Shown here: positions 1-8,930 of the stretch, piece after piece
Numbering within the stretch: the stretch's first letter is position 1
Layout of the letters: the number at the start of each line of letters is the position of its first letter
Source: Syntrophomonas sp. DTU019
GTDB taxonomy: Bacteria > Bacillota > Syntrophomonadia > Syntrophomonadales > Syntrophomonadaceae
Direction: 5' to 3'
DNA length: 64,000 nucleotides
Assembly: GCA_913757435.1 (NCBI GenBank)
Contig: CAJYDM010000001.1
Location: 1-64,000, forward strand
Program-made: the position numbers and the translations under genes
Notes under the pieces: generated by a model
Database searches by the model: none
What the model saw: the letters and a program-made list of their open reading frames with translations, nothing else
What the model was told of the DNA's origin: nothing

Positions 1-775
1 CTTCTTTAGATGTAACTCTAATGTTTTCATGCTCTTCCAAGTCATCGAATGTCGCAGCCAATAATTTATCAAGTTTCCCCACTTTGACAGCAGGTCTTGT
101 ATCGACGCTCTTGAAATGCTTACGACTGATTCTGTTTTCCGTATCAAAACTGAAAATATAGTTCGTTGCAATATGATAGATTATATCGCTGGGTGCAAGC
201 CCATACAGTTGCTTCTATGTGCTTTAATCGCTCATCGTTATCAGGTATCTTCTCTTTCATTACCGGGTTGTTGAACAGGCGTTTTACCAATTCTGTAATG
301 TAAAGTCCGGACTTCATGAATAAATCAATAAAGGTCTTGTCGGGATCTTCAAATACATGCGGGTCTTCATCTTCGAGTTTCTGCACCATCATTATCTTTA
401 CAACCTGTTTTGGCGTGAATATCTGGTTGGTCTCCTGCGGCGGTATATAATTGAAGACATCCTCCTCATGGGATTCATCAAAATAATCCGCGAGTCTCTC
501 GCGTATATTTAGGAATTCCCGTATCGCCTCATCGAAAACTATTTTGTTGAACAATCCCCCGCTATAATATTTACAGTTTTTCTCCTAGTGATATGGGTTT
601 TGGCATCGGAACGCGGCCTGCATATATAGAGCCGGGCTGGAGACATTGCTCAGCATCATTACAGCTGTCCATTCGGGTATAGTCACGCCGGTGGTAAGCT
701 GCCCAACGCTGATTGTTAATTGTGTACTCATTTTCGGCAATGGCCTTCCGCACACACAACAACAATCATGCAGAA
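1..775 (-). pseudogene. Decayed helicase/N6-adenine methyltransferase restriction gene, 3' part cut by window edge
   Basis: Three pieces of one large restriction-modification protein lie in order on the minus strand but in different frames. Around 775-590 the translation gives RKAIAENEYT and then, after a frame change, ISVGQLTTGVTIPEW and YMQAAFRCQNP, which look like the last helicase motifs of an SF2 restriction helicase. After a stop, 554-220 reads NQIFTPKQVVKIM and FIDLFMKSGLYITELVKRL, resembling the start of an Eco57I-type N6-adenine methylase domain. A further frame change near 215 restores KQLYGLAPSDIIYHIATNY, which stays open to position 1. At least two frameshifts and one stop, plus apparent loss of the region between helicase and methylase, make it non-functional. 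The family assignment is by recalled motif similarity. Confidence 0.72.
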
Positions 776-804
776 GATAGCACTCATGATAGGCGCACCA
801 AAAG

Positions 805-836
805 CAACAAACCGCGCCGGATAGCGCGGTTTGTTG
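805..836. repeat. 13-bp perfect inverted repeat, possible terminator or boundary hairpin
   Basis: CAACAAACCGCGC at 805-817 pairs exactly with 824-836 across a 6-base loop. A weak T-rich stretch follows on the plus side. No complete gene ends here, so its role as a terminator is uncertain. Confidence 0.5.
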
Positions 837-1080
837 TATTGTCTCAATTTGGGCGCATTCATATTTGCGAAATTTATCTTACATTATCTTAAACACATCG
901 CTCTTTGAGTCTTCCAATCAATGTCCTCCCATATTAGTTTTTCTTGTCAAGAACATCTGAATATCTGCCCAGTTCCTACTATTGATGACTTGATATAGAT
1001 TGTAATTGTTTGATGTGACAAGAACGTGTCATTATGTAAGGTAATACTGGAGGCAAATATTTGGTAGGGGGAGTAAGGAC

Positions 1081-2001
1081 ATGGCTCATGAAGTGGAATC
1101 GATGTTCTATGTAAGGGAGGTCCCCTGGCACGGATTAGGGATCAATGTGGAGGTAGCCCCAGATAGCGCTGCCGCATTGAAGCTTTCGGGATTAGATTGG
1201 AACGTGCTGCGGAAGCCGGTGCAAGTCAATGGTAAAGACGTTGAAGATTATTTTGCTAATGTCCGCGATTTTGACGATAAGGTTCTGGGCATTGTGGGCA
1301 AAGACTACCGTATTGTTCAGAACCGGGAGGCCTTCGCTTTTACCGATATGCTGCTGGGCCAGGAAGGTATCCGCTATGAATCAGCCGGAAGCTTAAAGGG
1401 CGGCAAAAGGATTTGGATGCTGGCCCGAATGGATAGCCGGGAAATCCTGGGCGATGAAGTCGTTCCGTACCTGCTCTTTACAAACGGCCATGATGGCCGC
1501 CACGCGGTTAGGGTAGCTGTCACTCCGATAAGGGTGGTCTGCCAGAATACCCTCAATCTTGCTCTGCGAAAAGCTGAACGGTCTTGGGCTACGATTCATA
1601 TCGGGCGGCTGGAAGATAAGCTGCAGGAAGCGTCTCGTACTCTTCGGCTCACAACACGGTATGTTTCTGAACTCGGCCAGGCCGCCGAGATGCTGCTTAA
1701 AACCAGGGTGAATGATGAGCGACTTGAGGAGTTGATCGAGATGGTATTACCCCTGCCTAAAGACGGCCGGCGTCATAATAGGGTGTATGAGCTGCGGCAG
1801 GAATTGCTTACCCGTTATCATAATGCACCCGACCTGGAACGGTTTCGGGGAACCGGCTGGGGATTTGTAAGCGCGGTCAGCGACCTGGTAGGACACAGCA
1901 ATCCAAAACGTGAAACGCCCACTTTCAAAGAGAATAGGTTTTCCAGGGTAACCGGAGGAAGTGCTGAACTAGATCGGGCGGTTAGACTTCTGGCGGGATA
2001 G
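1081..2001 (+). CDS. DUF932 (phage/plasmid-type) protein
   Basis: A 306-residue soluble protein without signal peptide or membrane segment. It opens with MAHEVESMFYVREVPWHGLG and contains a block near residues 125-165 (LLFTNGHDGRHAVRVAVTPI, then VCQNTLNLAL) typical of the DUF932 / TIGR03299 'phage/plasmid-related' family. Members are common on plasmids, prophages and genomic islands; their biochemical role is not settled. The ATG is supported by a purine-rich Shine-Dalgarno site (GGGGGAG) 8-10 bases upstream. The gene stands alone between a decayed restriction gene and a convergent molybdoenzyme gene, in keeping with an accessory patch. Confidence 0.8.
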   Translation: MAHEVESMFYVREVPWHGLGINVEVAPDSAAALKLSGLDWNVLRKPVQVNGKDVEDYFANVRDFDDKVLGIVGKDYRIVQNREAFAFTDMLLGQEGIRYESAGSLKGGKRIWMLARMDSREILGDEVVPYLLFTNGHDGRHAVRVAVTPIRVVCQNTLNLALRKAERSWATIHIGRLEDKLQEASRTLRLTTRYVSELGQAAEMLLKTRVNDERLEELIEMVLPLPKDGRRHNRVYELRQELLTRYHNAPDLERFRGTGWGFVSAVSDLVGHSNPKRETPTFKENRFSRVTGGSAELDRAVRLLAG

Positions 2002-2002
2002 A

Positions 2003-2035
2003 TTTAGAATGCGCTCATCCCGAGCGCATTCTAAA
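2003..2035. terminator. Bidirectional hairpin between convergent genes
   Basis: A perfect 14-bp inverted repeat (TTTAGAATGCGCTC, loop of 5) sits just after the DUF932 stop and 10 bases past the end of the convergent molybdoenzyme gene. Short T/A runs flank both sides, so it can terminate in both directions. Confidence 0.75.
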
Positions 2036-2044
2036 ATACTCTGG

Positions 2045-4123
2045 TTACATTTTCGCTGTCACCCTGCAGGGAAGGTTTTTTAGGTTGGGAGTGCCGAATT
2101 CCCGTCCTAATTTGGCTATAGAGGTCAGGTTGTTAAAGTTGGATTTCTGCCAATCATACTGTGTATCGGGGCTGCCTTCCGGGAACCACCATCCCACAGC
2201 GGCACAGACCACCCCGGGCTGGACCCGGTCGGTAACATCAGCATGCTGCACAATCTGACCGTAAGGAGTTGATATTATAACTTCATCTCCGGCAGTTATA
2301 CCGTACGCTGCAGCCGTTTCCGGATTTATCTCGACCATTGGCAGCGGGCTTTTTTGGCGTAATTTCTCCACCCAGCGGTATGAGGAAAGGAGATTATGGG
2401 GGTCTTTGGCGCTTATCAACAACAGCGGATAAGCAGTACACTCATCCTCGGGCAGCCCGGTGTAATCCGGCAGGGCTTTGACTTTGAACTTATCTGCCCG
2501 ACTAAGCTTTAACTCCACTTTCGTGGTTGGTGTTTTAAATCCTTTCTGCTCATGCAGTTTGAAGCGGTCCGGGCCTTTGAGGTAGCCAAGTTCGCAAAAC
2601 TCAGCGAAACTCAAACCAGACGGTTTCAACACATCTTCCAGGAATTCTTCATAGTTTTCATGCCAGAGTTCAGGCGGTGAAACGCGTTTGCCCAGTTCAT
2701 TGAGGATTTTCATGTCCGGCCAGCAACCTTCGGGAGGGTCCACCACCTTAGGACGGGCAAAGATCATACCGTGCCCGAGGCCGTAATGGCCGATGTCATT
2801 GATTTCATATTGGTGGGCTACGGGTAGCACAATATCTGCCATGGCAGCGGTGGGGGTCATAAACAGGTCGGCTATGGCAATAAACTCCAGCCGGTTAAGA
2901 GCTGCATAGGTGGTCTGGCTGTCCGCCCAGATAAGCAGGGGATTAGTGCACATGCCATAGTACCCCTTAACCGGATAAGGGTTCTCAGTTAATATCGCCT
3001 GTCGGAAGTAGGCCGGTGGAACCGTCATCATACGGGGGATGGTGCCATGATGGGCTCCGATCATCGTCTTGGCTTTGTCGGGAATTAGATCAGCGCGAAC
3101 GAATTGACCTAGTCCCATGATTTTGGGGTCATGGGCATTTATATTGCCTCCCGGGACCTCCAGATTGCCGGTGATGGCCATAAGGCAGGCCAGAGCCCGG
3201 GCAGAATCAAATACATGAAGATCGTGTTCGATTGCATTGCCCCATTGCAGGGCGGCCGGCTTGCTGCCAGCATAGAGGCGAGCCCCCTCCTTGATGAAAT
3301 CAGCCTTAATGCCAGTGATAGCTTCTACCACCTCAGGGGTAAAGCGCTGCACATGGCTGCACAGATCTTCAAAACCAAAGGTGTAATTTTCCACAAAATC
3401 ACCATCGTAGAGCAACTCAGTGATAATCACATGAATGAACCCCAAGGCCAGAGCGGCGTCAGTCCCCGGCTTAAGCTGCAGGTGTAAATCAGCCCGATCA
3501 GCCAGTCTGGTGCGGCGCGGATCGACCACTATCAGTTTGGCGCCGTTCTTGAGTTGCTGCAAGGTCAAGTTGGAAATCTGGCCTTCTTCATTGGTTTCTA
3601 AGACATTGCTGCCCCAGGCCATTATCAGGTTGGTGGGGTTGTGCAGGTCGGCCACCGGATAGAAGCCGCAGGTGTGCATACCGCTCACTTCGCGGGGGGC
3701 ATGGCATACGTCCTGAGAAGCGACCACATTGGGGGAGTCAAACAAGTTGGCCAGGCGGATCAGGACGAAATGCTCCAATCCTTTGGGCATGCCTACCCCA
3801 AAGCCCACCGCGCGGGCTCCCCAGCGCTCTTTAATATCCAGCAAATTACCGGCGATCTCCTCTAAAGCCTCATCCCAGGTGATCTGCTGCCATCGGCCCG
3901 CGCCGCGTTGTCCAGCCCTTTTTAAAGGGTGGCCTAACCGGTCGGGATGGTTGAGCCGGTCAGCTGAAACGCGGCCTTTGTAACAGGTATAGCCTTTATT
4001 AAGATAACCGTCCAAATCACCTTTAATCTGAACAATGCGGTTGTCTTTCACCCCCACCTGCAGGGTGCAACCACCATGGTCCATCCGCCCGCAGTGAGTC
4101 CTGATCCATTTTATATCTGCCAT
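2045..4123 (-). CDS. Molybdopterin (Mo/W-bis-PGD) oxidoreductase
   Basis: A 692-residue catalytic subunit of the DMSO reductase superfamily. The N-terminal Fe-S segment reads C11-GRM-D15-HGG-C19 with the last Cys at 47 (TCYKG), so an Asp stands where the second Cys of the usual CxxCxxxC...C motif would be. Cys140 in QDVCHAPR is the expected Mo/W ligand, followed by His as in formate dehydrogenases and acetylene-hydratase-like enzymes. The central domain binds pterin (AWGSNVLETN, VVDPRRT, LPVAHQYE) and the C-terminal barrel starts near 570 (LLLISAKDPHNLLSSYRW). There is no Tat signal, so it is probably cytoplasmic. No small Fe-S subunit or anchor is adjacent. GAGGAG precedes the ATG. The substrate cannot be deduced. 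Confidence 0.85.
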   Translation of the reverse strand: MADIKWIRTHCGRMDHGGCTLQVGVKDNRIVQIKGDLDGYLNKGYTCYKGRVSADRLNHPDRLGHPLKRAGQRGAGRWQQITWDEALEEIAGNLLDIKERWGARAVGFGVGMPKGLEHFVLIRLANLFDSPNVVASQDVCHAPREVSGMHTCGFYPVADLHNPTNLIMAWGSNVLETNEEGQISNLTLQQLKNGAKLIVVDPRRTRLADRADLHLQLKPGTDAALALGFIHVIITELLYDGDFVENYTFGFEDLCSHVQRFTPEVVEAITGIKADFIKEGARLYAGSKPAALQWGNAIEHDLHVFDSARALACLMAITGNLEVPGGNINAHDPKIMGLGQFVRADLIPDKAKTMIGAHHGTIPRMMTVPPAYFRQAILTENPYPVKGYYGMCTNPLLIWADSQTTYAALNRLEFIAIADLFMTPTAAMADIVLPVAHQYEINDIGHYGLGHGMIFARPKVVDPPEGCWPDMKILNELGKRVSPPELWHENYEEFLEDVLKPSGLSFAEFCELGYLKGPDRFKLHEQKGFKTPTTKVELKLSRADKFKVKALPDYTGLPEDECTAYPLLLISAKDPHNLLSSYRWVEKLRQKSPLPMVEINPETAAAYGITAGDEVIISTPYGQIVQHADVTDRVQPGVVCAAVGWWFPEGSPDTQYDWQKSNFNNLTSIAKLGREFGTPNLKNLPCRVTAKM

Positions 4124-4925
4124 GAAACCAGCTCCTCTAAATCTTCAATTATTTAGCACAACGCAATTCTTTGTTTTTCCCCCGATAACCCTAAGATGTT
4201 TCGCTAACTTAAGTTTGGTGTACTAAGCAAAATGCTACCGCAAATCAACCCATCTTAAAAGGTAATAACTGGTATGTTTAGTTACTGTTCCATTCTACCC
4301 GCCTAACCGATAGGTGACAAATCACGCAAATGTAGCGTCTCACTGCCTATCCGGGCATTAAAGCGGGTATTTCCCCTCATCTATGGCAGTCTACTAAATG
4401 ATGTCGGATAAGCATCTTTATTAGACGCTGCCATTTGATGGCAACGCCTATTTCCAATACTCTCTAATTAATGACCCAGCCATCATAATCCAAGGAATTT
4501 TCTTTAATATGGCATAAATCCGTGAAGTCCGCAGCTTGCTAAAACGGGGCTGGCTGGAATGTCCTTATAGGCCTGGGAAAAAACTTGCACATAAGGAGAC
4601 TGATCACGAAGCGGGAAATATACAACCATTACCGGTCGTGCCAATAAATACAGCGGAAATCGCGGTTCCAGCAGAGTTCTGGTGGAGGGCTCATACTGGC
4701 GTTATCGAAATGCAAAGCCTTGACCTCAATGTGCTGAAGCTTAAAATATTCCATAGCCGCATCAATATGGCTAGTTGGTAAACCGCCTGCTGAGGCGCGA
4801 CGAAATCTGCAGATTCGGTTAGGTCTGCGGTTCTTTTTGATCAATCGATATATTTGCTGTTAAATAAGTCGAGCAGCTTTTAGGCAGCATTGGGTATTAT
4901 GTGGATATGGGAAGGAGGCCGGTCA
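4124..4925. other. Intergenic region without a supported gene
   Basis: About 800 bases between divergent genes. Two overlapping short frames on opposite strands (around 4536-4844) have no ribosome binding site and no recognised similarity. The region should hold promoters for the molybdoenzyme (minus) and the AraC regulator (plus), but I see no clear -35/-10 pair. Confidence 0.5.
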
Positions 4926-5789
4926 TTGTTAAAGGAATTAAATCAGGTCATGGATTATATTGAAGCTCATTTGACCGATGATCTATCTCTGGAAGTAATT
5001 GCTGAATATGCCGGGGTTTCTGATTATCATTTTAGAAAGATATTTTTCTATCTTTCCGGGTTTACGCTCAGTGAGTATATCAAAGGCAGAAAACTAGCGG
5101 AAGCCAATAAGGATCTATTGAATGGAGAAAAGGTAACCGAGGTCGCTTTCAAATATGGTTATCAGTCAATAGACGGCTTTACCAGGGCATTTAAAAAATG
5201 GAGCGGGTTTTTGCCCTCAGATGCAACCAAAAAAGGCCTGAGCAAATCGTTTCCCAGGCTATGGTTCGCAATAACCGTTAAAGGAGGAGTTTCCATGGAA
5301 TTTAGAATTGAAGACAAACCAGCTTTTAATCTGGTGGGTGTGAGCAAACGAGTTCCTATGCAGTTTGAAGGTGTTAACCAGGAGATTGTAAAGCTTGCCG
5401 AAAGCATAACCGCTGAACAAAGAGCAGCGATGCATGCCCTGCAAAATATGGAGCCTTATGAAGTTGTCAATGCCTCTTATGATGCTGACGCCAATTTCTT
5501 AAAAGAAGAAGGGGGTCTAACCCACCTGATCGGTGTTTTGACCACTGAAAATCAGGTCAGCGAGCTATTGGAAAAAGTGCCGGTCAAAGCCTGTACTTGG
5601 GCCATATTCCCCAATGAAGGACCATTTCCTTCCACTTTACAAAATACCATGGCCAGAATATATGCGGAATGGCTTCCTGCTTCCGATTACGAAGTAATCA
5701 ATCTCCCCACCTTTTCATTTACTAAAATGAATGAAGATAAGAATAATTACGCTTATAGCGAGGTTTGGATTCCGGTGCAGAAGAAATAA
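4926..5789 (+). CDS. AraC-family regulator with GyrI-like effector domain
   Basis: A two-domain transcription factor. Residues 1-105 form two AraC helix-turn-helix units (LEVIAEYAGVSDYHFRKIF; VTEVAFKYGYQSIDGFTRAF). Residues from about 120 form a GyrI/SOUL-like effector domain (MEFRIEDKPAFNLVGVSKRV ... YAYSEVWIPVQKK) of the kind that binds small hydrophobic ligands in Rob/BmrR-type regulators. I place the start at TTG 4926 because GGAAGGAGG lies 7 bases ahead; an upstream in-frame TTG at 4890 has no such site. The neighbouring transporter faces it across a shared terminator. Ligand and targets are unknown. Confidence 0.85.
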   Translation: MLKELNQVMDYIEAHLTDDLSLEVIAEYAGVSDYHFRKIFFYLSGFTLSEYIKGRKLAEANKDLLNGEKVTEVAFKYGYQSIDGFTRAFKKWSGFLPSDATKKGLSKSFPRLWFAITVKGGVSMEFRIEDKPAFNLVGVSKRVPMQFEGVNQEIVKLAESITAEQRAAMHALQNMEPYEVVNASYDADANFLKEEGGLTHLIGVLTTENQVSELLEKVPVKACTWAIFPNEGPFPSTLQNTMARIYAEWLPASDYEVINLPTFSFTKMNEDKNNYAYSEVWIPVQKK

Positions 5790-5800
5790 ACCAAAAAACA

Positions 5801-5823
5801 GCAGGGGGTTATTTTCCCCCTGC
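5801..5823. terminator. Bidirectional terminator hairpin
   Basis: GCAGGGGG and CCCCCTGC pair across a T-rich loop, flanked by A-rich sequence upstream. It follows the regulator stop by 12 bases, and the last codons of the convergent transporter lie inside it. Confidence 0.7.
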
Positions 5824-7089
5824 CTCTCCGCTGGCTGGCACCTGAGTATGAGCTGTTCCCAATGACTTCTTTCCGTCAGGTCGTTTGATGCTGAGGTTAA
5901 ATCCCAGGGCCACAATGGAGAACACCAACAGCATTATAAAGGTTGAGGTGAAAGAGCCGGTTTTAGTCACAAATGAACCCGCCAGAGTGGCCACAAAGGA
6001 TGTCGGAATCAAAAAGGTGTTAACAATACTGAAATTCAGGGGGAAGTTCTTGCTTCCGTAGAAGGAACTGATAACCACCGATGCGGTGGTAGGCACACAT
6101 CCATAAGAAAAGCCGCAGAGGCACAGTCCGACTATCACCAATGGCACACTGCTGTAGAGGACCGCGGCCAGGGTCACTGCCGGGGCAGCAATAGTGATAC
6201 CATTGGCGATCAACATGGTAGTGCGCCGCCCTAAGGAATCGAATAATGCTCCTGCCATGATCCGGCCCAGGCCATTGCAGACCGCCAGTACCCCTACCAG
6301 AGTTGTTGCCAGAGCTGCCGCTGCCCCAACTGACATGGATATGTCCCTGGCAGCGCTGATGACGGTGGTGCCAATAGCCGCAGTAAGAATGGAATAGAAA
6401 TAGAATCTCCAGAATGTGGCGCCACTGGTCATTTCTGCGGCGGTATAATCCTGGGGTTTAAGGTCTTGGCCTTTAATAGATTTGTTTGTTGCTGCCTTAG
6501 GCAGCGGCAGATCAGCGGGAGCGAATTTGATAATCATGCCAGCGGTCACGAGAATGGCACCGATGGCAACAGCCAGCACCACGTAGGTGTTTCTCCAGCC
6601 AATCGATTCTATCAGGCTGCTGGCTATAGTGCCTAATAGCAGGGTGCTGGCACCGAATCCCATCATGAGTGCTCCGGAGCAGGTACCGGCTTTATCTGGG
6701 AACCAGGACATGGTTCCTGAAATAATGGCATTATAGGCCATTCCAACCCCGCATCCGGTCAATACACCGTAGCTCAGATAAAGGTCTGTGGTGCTGGCAC
6801 CGCTCATGCGTGAAGTGAGAAAAAAGCCAAGAAAAGTCAGAATTCCACCAATGATGACCGGCACCTTCACACTAAATCTTTTGGTTACAACACCCGTGAG
6901 AATACCGCCCACACAGAAAAAACACATCATGATGGTGAAATTTAGGGCCAGGGCAGCCGGGGTCCAGTGGAATTCGGCGGCCAGAGGAGCTTTCAATATC
7001 GACCAGGCGTAGATAATTCCGGCAAATAACATAGTGATCACACCGACCACTAAATAAATCCATCTATTTACTGTTTTTGTTGCATCCAA
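5809..7089 (-). CDS. MFS transporter, OFA (oxalate/formate antiporter) type
   Basis: A 426-residue membrane protein with about 12 hydrophobic segments. The first helix region (NRWIYLVVGVITMLFAGIIY followed by AWSILKAPL) is the hallmark of the OxlT-like OFA family. Known members exchange small carboxylates such as oxalate and formate, but many Firmicute members are uncharacterised, so the substrate is open. In a fatty-acid oxidiser a monocarboxylate is plausible, as inference only. The gene ends inside a bidirectional terminator; upstream lies a gene-poor kilobase. Confidence 0.82.
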   Translation of the reverse strand: MDATKTVNRWIYLVVGVITMLFAGIIYAWSILKAPLAAEFHWTPAALALNFTIMMCFFCVGGILTGVVTKRFSVKVPVIIGGILTFLGFFLTSRMSGASTTDLYLSYGVLTGCGVGMAYNAIISGTMSWFPDKAGTCSGALMMGFGASTLLLGTIASSLIESIGWRNTYVVLAVAIGAILVTAGMIIKFAPADLPLPKAATNKSIKGQDLKPQDYTAAEMTSGATFWRFYFYSILTAAIGTTVISAARDISMSVGAAAALATTLVGVLAVCNGLGRIMAGALFDSLGRRTTMLIANGITIAAPAVTLAAVLYSSVPLVIVGLCLCGFSYGCVPTTASVVISSFYGSKNFPLNFSIVNTFLIPTSFVATLAGSFVTKTGSFTSTFIMLLVFSIVALGFNLSIKRPDGKKSLGTAHTQVPASGEAGGK

Positions 7090-7634
7090 TTTCTTTCCCC
7101 CCGATTTGCAATCCTTAGTGAAGAGTGCTGCTTATTAAAAAAACCCCGAACCTGATTTGTCTATGTTTATCTCCACCTCCGCTAACAGCCCAATTATTAG
7201 CTGACCGTTAAACTCAGGTCCCCTGTGCTACTGCCCTCAGCACCTATAATATATCGATCAAGCCTTATATCGAGGATTGATAAATAGACATATATTGGGC
7301 ACTCGAAACCTATGATCACATCCGGCTAAACCTTAAAGGCTCTATGGTATTTGATGTATCTTCTTTATATCTCAACACAGTTTCTATCCTACCAGCCCAT
7401 ATCTGAGCTGACAAGATGTATAACCTCTTCGCATCACAGATTTGCAGGAATCCCACCAATATGGGACGGCGATCTTAAGGTGGCCTTAGCTGCAACCCTA
7501 CTTATAAAGGGATGTTTGGGGAATACCGCTTTTCACCCGATCCGCCTTTATCAACAAGCCACAGTGATGCACCATGCTCGCAGCGGGAGCTTCTCCAGTA
7601 TAATTTGTACTGCAAGAACTTAACATATAAGGTC
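7090..7634. other. Intergenic region, no supported gene
   Basis: Only a short plus-strand frame (7351-7623) is open. It lacks a ribosome binding site and resembles nothing I know. The region next to 7090 must carry the transporter promoter, which I cannot define. Confidence 0.45.
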
Positions 7635-7680
7635 AAAAAAGCATGTTCTGGATTCAGCAGCAATTCCAGAAGCATGCTTT
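7635..7680 (-). terminator. Rho-independent terminator, minus strand
   Basis: On the minus strand AAAGCATG-C-TTCTGGA pairs with TCCAGAA-CATGCTTT across a loop of about a dozen bases and runs straight into T6 (the A-run at 7635-7640). It implies a minus-strand transcript coming from the 7.7-8.1 kb gap. Confidence 0.7.
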
Positions 7681-7705
7681 CAAGTAATTGATTTAGTTAG
7701 TCTGG

Positions 7706-7783
7706 CTACACTCCAAGAAAGCGCACCGCATAGTGCTCAAGCCGGTGGCAAGTACCGCATGGAGGCGTGCAGATTTCAAGCAT
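7706..7783 (-). CDS. Candidate 25-residue Cys-containing ORF, or gene remnant
   Basis: A 25-codon frame reads MLEICTPPCGTC then HRLEHYAVRFLGV, with a C-x3-C-x2-C pattern, and stops 26 bases before a good terminator. The same frame is open upstream as far as 8059 except for TAG at 7847-7849 and a TGA about 27 bases later, so it may be the tail of a decayed gene. A short AGGA lies close to the ATG but spacing is poor. I do not recognise the protein; this is a weak call. Confidence 0.2.
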   Translation of the reverse strand: MLEICTPPCGTCHRLEHYAVRFLGV

Positions 7784-7999
7784 GATTCCTGTACCAGGGC
7801 TTGACTCCTGTTTATTGTATCAAGGCCAATTTTCTTTCTGCATCATCTATAGATCGATCATGGGCAAACCGCAGGCGGTGAAGTACTCTTTTGCCAGTGT
7901 GAGTCCGTTCATATTTCCCAAGTTCCAGGGAATGGCCATCGCCTCTGATAAAAGGGCCGGCCTGATTTTAAGCCGGCATGGAGGGAAAATATTGATATT

Positions 8000-8080
8000 A
8001 AAAAATCGGCCCGGCCCGGGGAGGGTGGGGGGATTATCCTGTCCCGGGCCCGTTGCCAATGAGAGATAGGGACTTAATAT
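8000..8080 (-). ncRNA. Candidate sigma-54-driven small RNA with C-rich loop
   Basis: A transcript started from the sigma-54 element at 8091-8106 would begin near 8080 and end about 80 bases later at a strong terminator. The 8-bp stem GGCCCGGG/CCCGGGCC (8043-8050 with 8013-8020) is followed by a second GGGCC and T6. The 22-base loop contains CCCCCCACCCUC, complementary to G-rich Shine-Dalgarno sites, as in C-rich-loop regulatory RNAs of Gram-positives such as RsaE. No open frame of note lies inside. Existence and targets are inference. Confidence 0.4.
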
Positions 8081-8090
8081 GCATTAATAT

Positions 8091-8106
8091 TGCAATATGT
8101 GTACCA
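8091..8106 (-). promoter_or_regulatory. Sigma-54 promoter (-24/-12)
   Basis: The minus strand reads TGGTACACATATTGCA, with GG and GC separated by 10 bases as sigma-54 requires; the one departure from TGGCAC is T for C. It directs transcription away from phoU into the gene-poor gap. Confidence 0.55.
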
Positions 8107-8219
8107 ATTTTAGCGAATTGGGAGAATGTCCGTGTAAACTTGAGGTTGCATAGACGGAAAGAAGTAGGCTGGGACGGTTACTCAGGACATCCTTTGCCCA
8201 GGTATTTTGAAATTAATAA

Positions 8220-8894
8220 CTATGGATTGGACCGGGCCATGACATTAAGATCTACCCTTTTGCCTTCCACCATGTATATCACCATTTCACCTACATTAGT
8301 AGCGTGGTCTGCTATCCTCTCCAGGTGCCCGGCAGTGAGCAGCAAGGCGGTTGCCTGAGGAATATGGCCTTGATCACGCATCATATATCCCAAGAGTTCA
8401 GTGAAAACTTCATTGTATAGATACTCCACTTGCTTTTCCATGTTCACCAGGCTCATAGCCAAGTCAGAGTTACCATCTATAAAGGCTTTCATAGCGGTCA
8501 TTACCATGTCCTGGGCAATTCCCGCCATCCTGGGTATATCGATGAGCGGCTTCATATAGGGCTGCTCATAAAGCTGAATGGCGATCTTGGCGATATCCTC
8601 AGCATGATCCCCCATGCGTTCCAGGTCCACGATGATGCGCAAGGCGGTGCCGATAAAGCGCAGGTCCTTGGCCATGGGTTGTTTTAGAGCAATCAAGTAG
8701 AGGCATTTCTTTTCTATATCTAATTCCTTTTGATCTATAATGTCGTCCCTGGAAATGACTTCCTGGGCTAATTCCAGGTTCTTTTCGGTCAAGGCGCGGT
8801 TGGCTAAGAGGATCTGCTCTTGCAAGAGGAGCCCCATCTTCAATATGTCTTCCTTCAATGACTGCAACTGGTTTTCCAATGATTCAATGGCCAA
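8220..8894 (-). CDS. phoU: Phosphate transport/PhoR signalling regulator PhoU
   Basis: A 224-residue all-helical protein with the two PhoU repeats (LERMGDHAEDIAKIA near the middle, LERIADHATNVGEMVIYM near the end), each carrying the metal-binding E/DxxxD pattern. PhoU links the Pst transporter to the PhoR kinase and represses the Pho response when phosphate is sufficient. It is last in the phoP-phoR-pstSCAB-phoU order. I prefer TTG at 8894 as the start: GGAGGAGG lies 7 bases ahead, while an ATG six codons upstream overlaps that ribosome binding site and has none of its own. Confidence 0.93.
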   Translation of the reverse strand: MAIESLENQLQSLKEDILKMGLLLQEQILLANRALTEKNLELAQEVISRDDIIDQKELDIEKKCLYLIALKQPMAKDLRFIGTALRIIVDLERMGDHAEDIAKIAIQLYEQPYMKPLIDIPRMAGIAQDMVMTAMKAFIDGNSDLAMSLVNMEKQVEYLYNEVFTELLGYMMRDQGHIPQATALLLTAGHLERIADHATNVGEMVIYMVEGKRVDLNVMARSNP

Positions 8895-8930
8895 ACGAAT
8901 TACCTCCTCCATATATCTAATATATAATCA

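Noticed and set aside
7351-7623. Open frame of 90 codons in the gap after the transporter
   Set aside because: No ribosome binding site, no recognisable domain, and composition unlike nearby genes.
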